A stretch of 64,000 nucleotides of DNA, from the NCBI GenBank assembly GCA_032718475.1, contig JAUCBJ010006816.1, positions 1-64,000 of the forward strand, in the 5' to 3' direction. Both the position numbers and the translations under genes were made by a program. Source of the DNA: Nemertoderma westbladi (Eukaryota > Xenacoelomorpha > Nemertodermatida > Nemertodermatidae). The first letter of the stretch is position 1. Each line of letters starts with the position of its first letter. Under the pieces are notes generated by a model. That model was not told the origin of the DNA and did no database searches. It worked only from the letters and a program-made list of their open reading frames with translations. Positions 61,401-64,000 of this stretch are shown here, piece after piece.

Positions 61401-63738
61401 CCATACGAAGAGGGGTTATGTATCGTATATAGCAAGGATATACGATCCCCTAGGCCTAGCATCCCCATTACTAGTCACGGGGAAACAGATACTCAAGAGA
61501 GTATATAAATTGAAGGATGAGTGGGACGTAGAGGTACCAGAGGACATTAAGAAACAGTGGAGCAAATGGACAGGAGACTTGGAAAGGATGGGAACATACA
61601 ACATGCCGCGAGTGTATTTCCCGGACGGGAACATGACGAATCTGGACCTACATATGTTCTCCGACGCGTCGTTAGAGGCATACGGAGCGGCACTCTATTT
61701 AGTACAACGAGAGGGGGCTCACAAGCCCAGACTAGCCTTTAGTAAAGCTAAGTCAACGCCGCCAGATTCAGCATCTGTTCCCAAGTTAGAATTGACAGCT
61801 GCGAGACTAGGAGTTAGAGCCACAGCCTACCTAGTGGATACAATTCCCAACATAGTGGAGACACACTACTGGACGGACTCCATGGTAGTGCTTGGTTGGC
61901 TACACAACGAAAAGACGAGATACCCAATATTCGTCGCGAATAGAGTGGACGAAATAAGGGCGAGCACAGAACTGGAAAGGTGGCACTACTGCCCAACAGA
62001 CGAGAACCCAGCGGACTTGCTGTCGAGGGGCGTGGAACGCCACACTTTCTTAAAGAAGGAAGTATTGTGGCAACATGGGCCACAATTTCTGAGCGATAAA
62101 GAGGCCTGGCCGCCAATGAGAAAGGTGGAGCCGGGCTCAGAAGTGGTGTCAGAGGGAGAAGAGGGAGACTCGGAGGGAGAAGAGATATACTCCCAGATGG
62201 TGAGGGAGATTAGGGACGTGCAACCAAAGCAAGAACTACGCGATAACCCGACGGACAAACTCCTCAGCTACAGTTCTAGTTGGTACAAGACCAAGAAACT
62301 AGTGGCGTACTGGAGAGCCTTCGGGAATTTCCTCGCGGGAGTTAATAAGGAGAAGAAAACCAGGGAAACCATAGATCTGGAAGGAGCAGCCAAGGCAATA
62401 ATCCGCCATGAACAACGGAAGAACTACGGCGACGAGGTGGAACGTGTCGGCAACCAACAGCACCTCCGACGGGACAGCGAGTTGATTACGCTGTCGCCAC
62501 AACTCAACGAGGATGGGATTCTAGTAATGAATTCTAGGGTGGGATATAACAACAGCATAGTCGTGCCACCGAAACCCATCATCATTCCCACAGGATCGCC
62601 TATAGTCCACCAGATCATATGGGACTCCCACAAATCGATACTGCATGGGGGCACCAACCGAACCCTCACAGAGATAAGGAGGACCTATTGGGTCAAACAA
62701 TTAAGGAAGAAGGTTAAAGCGGTAGTGGGGCAGTGCCAGACCTGCCGACGAGTGAAGAAGGAACGAGCCGTACAGGAGATGGCGCCACTACCGGCGAGTA
62801 GGGTAAGACAGCACGACCCGCCATTTACGCATTGCGGTGTGGACATGTTCGGGCCGATAAAGATCAAGGTGATGCGACACACGGAGAAACGCTACGGTAT
62901 TATCTTCGTATGCAACAATACGCGGGCGGTAGGGATAGAACTCGCCCAAGATGCAACCGCATCAGCATTCATTAACGCCTTAGAAAGGTTTAGGGACCGC
63001 AAAGGTGGGACGATCGCAGTGATATACAGCGACAACGGCACCAACTTTGTGGGCGCAGAGAGTGAGATGGCAGAAGCCTTGGACATCTTAGAAGGAGAAG
63101 AAGTCAGGGCGGCCATGAGAAGACGACAAGTAAAGTGGGAGAGAAGGACGCCGTATGCACCACATACACTAGGATGCTTCGAGAGACTGGTGGGCAGTTC
63201 AAAGCGTCTAATGACGAAGTTAATGAACACCCACATGGTCACTGAAGACGTCTTACGGACAGTACTTGCGAAGTGCGAGGGGATCATTAATAGCAGACCG
63301 CTATACCCGGAGAATGATGACCCTGAGTCATTAGACGTGTTGACGCCTAGCCATTTTCTGATGGAAAGGCCAGCGACCATCGATATGCGGGGTGTAGACC
63401 CAGATGATATACATTCCCGCCAGAGTTGGAAAGTCGCTAAAGCAATAAGCGCAGAGTATTGGAGGAGGTGGGTAGAAGAATACCTACCCACGCTCCATAA
63501 GCGAAGCAAGTGGAGGAAACCGAACAGGGAGTTAAAAGAGGGAGATCTCGTAATCGTCACGGATGATACTATCATCAACAACCAATGGCGGTTGGCGAGA
63601 GTTGTAGGCACCTACTCCGACGAGGACGGAAGAGTCCGATCGGTAGAAGTGCGAATAGGTGGAAAGATAGGTGCGAAGGACAGAAAAACTTACAGGAGAG
63701 CTGTAGGGAAATGCTGTCTTCTAGAAGGGGCACCTTAG
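58348..63738 (+). CDS. BEL/Pao Gag-Pol polyprotein (Gag end, protease, RT, RNase H, integrase)
   Basis: 1796 codons without a stop. Gag part: a DUF1759-like domain at about residues 110-290 (PPVEPFKFDGSRPEEYLQF), then a CCHC knuckle at 430-443 (CSRCVKSGHKAREC). Protease: DSG at 495-497 (MLVDSGTAFTLV). Reverse transcriptase: VVDASAKTDGKCLNDYLLEG, FTCDIEGMFNQV, and YVDD at 918-921. RNase H: Asp1106 in MFSDAS, then YWTDSMVVLGWL and NPADLLSRG. Integrase: H1428, H1433, C1463, C1466, then Asp1499 (GVDMFGP), Asp1562 (YSDNGTNF) and Glu1612 (LGCFERLVG), followed by a DUF5641-like C-terminal domain. All catalytic residues are present, so this pol may be functional. The natural N-terminus is upstream, via the frame change at 58399-58406; the first 15 or so codons of this frame overlap the preceding segment. 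Confidence 0.93.
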   Translation: MHGPQHININPIAKHTGGGGQGDIPPSQYQQYTPMVARTTRPLDENRSYDTDIWRGPLPPMTYPSQGRSRNRTDGTHQTGETIQHPSNPLEAQAIGMATLIDALKTRIELPPVEPFKFDGSRPEEYLQFRRMYSNEILTKNLTQAECLKYLQVYTGGPAYDIVRHYQGIEGGFTTAWLALDREYGHPAKIIRQTLRGITSGGLQDNPVSIKTFANKVEKALIVLKTLDAPYELNASNNITTIAQALPNWLRNKWRKIAFSTREKKGAEPGLEEMSNFLNYEAELITDPVYSEDSLGKGPKTDHYRPKPEHNTSNALPRLRQSLPYAATQGTASPQANEDKTTSWNGQGNNNNMNKHNPSTSSRPNPVNKNSRDFGTNITAIRNALYKEGYDPKSKCQLHANALHKTMNCRYWQALPRQDQIDYASSNKICSRCVKSGHKARECQEKPVKFGQRRGQTMATSTVGAKKRGTVLLGVVPVRVIGEGNRSVTTLMLVDSGTAFTLVEEWVAEEIGLRTRPSRMAVTTISSKDEILEMRTGRCAIAAVAPGCDYGATIDPIQVIESININARRPTNIEVKQYKFLDDIDFSIPDVDVRKVSIIVGMDCPTAHERMQTVFGEDKQSDPVAILTPFGWTLSGPIKSKIPFRMSEISGCMFAGTMQEMGDEGAEEQLKRLLRQDFEGLKETGVGTSVEDKQALRSVEESMTCDEGRYTIGMVWKLPKIPLPDNRGMVLTRLRKLKQTLKRSPEKNEYIHKMIKKYVEKGWAVELPVDEPNTDRTYYLPLHVALDPKKGKLRMVVDASAKTDGKCLNDYLLEGPNIYNSGIEVLLRFRNGKHAFTCDIEGMFNQVRVTEEDSDSQRFLWYNGEEEPPIIPAYKMVVQNMGAKSSSFTTTMAVRDTVKGKEDIYSSRAVDMIRRGFYVDDGMESGNMVEEILETGREVRDILKGSGFNLTKFQSSSEEFIKAIEDKKPESTMDNPTTAKGQDMANKRTQSQQKALGIVWDRGTDELKYQLSQEGADTHTKRGYVSYIARIYDPLGLASPLLVTGKQILKRVYKLKDEWDVEVPEDIKKQWSKWTGDLERMGTYNMPRVYFPDGNMTNLDLHMFSDASLEAYGAALYLVQREGAHKPRLAFSKAKSTPPDSASVPKLELTAARLGVRATAYLVDTIPNIVETHYWTDSMVVLGWLHNEKTRYPIFVANRVDEIRASTELERWHYCPTDENPADLLSRGVERHTFLKKEVLWQHGPQFLSDKEAWPPMRKVEPGSEVVSEGEEGDSEGEEIYSQMVREIRDVQPKQELRDNPTDKLLSYSSSWYKTKKLVAYWRAFGNFLAGVNKEKKTRETIDLEGAAKAIIRHEQRKNYGDEVERVGNQQHLRRDSELITLSPQLNEDGILVMNSRVGYNNSIVVPPKPIIIPTGSPIVHQIIWDSHKSILHGGTNRTLTEIRRTYWVKQLRKKVKAVVGQCQTCRRVKKERAVQEMAPLPASRVRQHDPPFTHCGVDMFGPIKIKVMRHTEKRYGIIFVCNNTRAVGIELAQDATASAFINALERFRDRKGGTIAVIYSDNGTNFVGAESEMAEALDILEGEEVRAAMRRRQVKWERRTPYAPHTLGCFERLVGSSKRLMTKLMNTHMVTEDVLRTVLAKCEGIINSRPLYPENDDPESLDVLTPSHFLMERPATIDMRGVDPDDIHSRQSWKVAKAISAEYWRRWVEEYLPTLHKRSKWRKPNRELKEGDLVIVTDDTIINNQWRLARVVGTYSDEDGRVRSVEVRIGGKIGAKDRKTYRRAVGKCCLLEGAP

Positions 63739-63847
63739 AAGTGGAGTTAGTGCGTAGTTTAGTCGTCCAAGTTTTGGACTGAGGGGGGTGGGATTGAGGG
63801 CGAGACGCCCTTCCCACACAAATAAAATAAAAATAAAATAAAAAATA
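63739..63847 (+). promoter_or_regulatory. 3' end of BEL element with polypurine tract
   Basis: Soon after the stop lies GAGGGGGGTGGGATTGAGGG (63781-63800), a good polypurine tract for plus-strand priming, then a G/C-rich inverted motif (GGGCGAGACGCCC) and an AAATAAAATAAAAATAAAAT stretch that contains polyadenylation-like AATAAA signals. The 3' LTR may begin at TGAGGGCGAG (63795) or beyond the window; its start does not match 54597, so this is unsettled. Confidence 0.45.
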
Positions 63848-64000
63848 GTTAGTTAGTTAGTAGGTACGTAGTACCTAGAGTTAGTTAGTTAGTAGGTACG
63901 TAGTACCTAGAGTTAGTTAGTTAGTAGGTACGTAGTGCCTAGAGTTAGAGAGTTAGTAGGTACGTAGTACCTAGAGTTAGAGAGTTAGTAGGTACGTAGT
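63848..64000. repeat. 32-bp minisatellite, about 4.8 copies to the window end
   Basis: The unit GTTAGTTAGTTAGTAGGTAC followed by GTAGTACCTAGA repeats with small variants (GAGAGTTAG in the later copies). GGTACGTAGTACC is palindromic. It lies in the 3' untranslated part or LTR of the BEL element. Confidence 0.9.

Larger units (their letters stand above)
54597..64000 (+). mobile_element. BEL/Pao LTR retrotransposon, plus strand, right end outside the window
   Basis: It begins abruptly at the point where the minus-strand BEL coding sequence stops (54597). It has a putative LTR, a leader with three copies of AGTAACTAAA, a long Gag-type region divided over frames (55273-58456), and an uninterrupted 1796-codon frame with the end of Gag and all pol domains (58348-63738). 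The 3' LTR is not reached. Its inverse orientation inside the other BEL element indicates nested insertion. Confidence 0.85.

Overview
The window is nuclear DNA of an animal, most likely a marine invertebrate. It is AT-rich, its genes have GT-AG introns, and it is crowded with transposable elements. Two host genes can be read, both on the minus strand: a TspanC8-type tetraspanin (two exons, 17242-19186) and an adenylate kinase 5 (AK5) orthologue (eight exons found, 22639-41756, last part missing). The species cannot be fixed from the sequence; frequent TAGGCCTA-type palindromes, BEL/Pao elements and CR1/RTE-like LINEs fit many marine invertebrates.

Layout. 1-17200 holds no convincing host gene. 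It contains MITE-like elements (a piggyBac-like element nested in a Harbinger-like one), two arrays of a 673-bp tandem repeat, two arrays of a roughly 135-bp repeat, fold-back hairpins and long poly-C/poly-G tracts. 17200-22400 holds the tetraspanin, LINE and Merlin-like transposase fossils and a palindromic 27-bp minisatellite. 22600-41760 is the AK5 gene. Its introns are swollen by an 8.4-kb LTR element, two LINE fragments, a hAT element, a hAT-type MITE and a 20-bp minisatellite that starts exactly at a 5' splice site and repeats it 39 times.

42000-64000 is almost entirely retroelement: a second copy of the same LTR family (43042-48196), a decayed BEL/Pao element on the minus strand (about 49715-54597), and a more intact BEL/Pao element on the plus strand (about 54597 to beyond the window end) that appears to have inserted into it.

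The most unusual items are: (1) an LTR retrotransposon family with a proper 5-bp target duplication but no visible protease, reverse transcriptase or integrase, carrying instead a coiled-coil protein and a large CCHC zinc-knuckle protein that I do not recognise; (2) a type I hammerhead ribozyme placed between the A and B boxes of a tRNA-like SINE, present twice in inverted orientation around that LTR element; (3) the tandem array of consensus splice donors in AK5; (4) a BEL element whose long Gag leader is divided by three successive -1 frame changes, each at a poly-G run.
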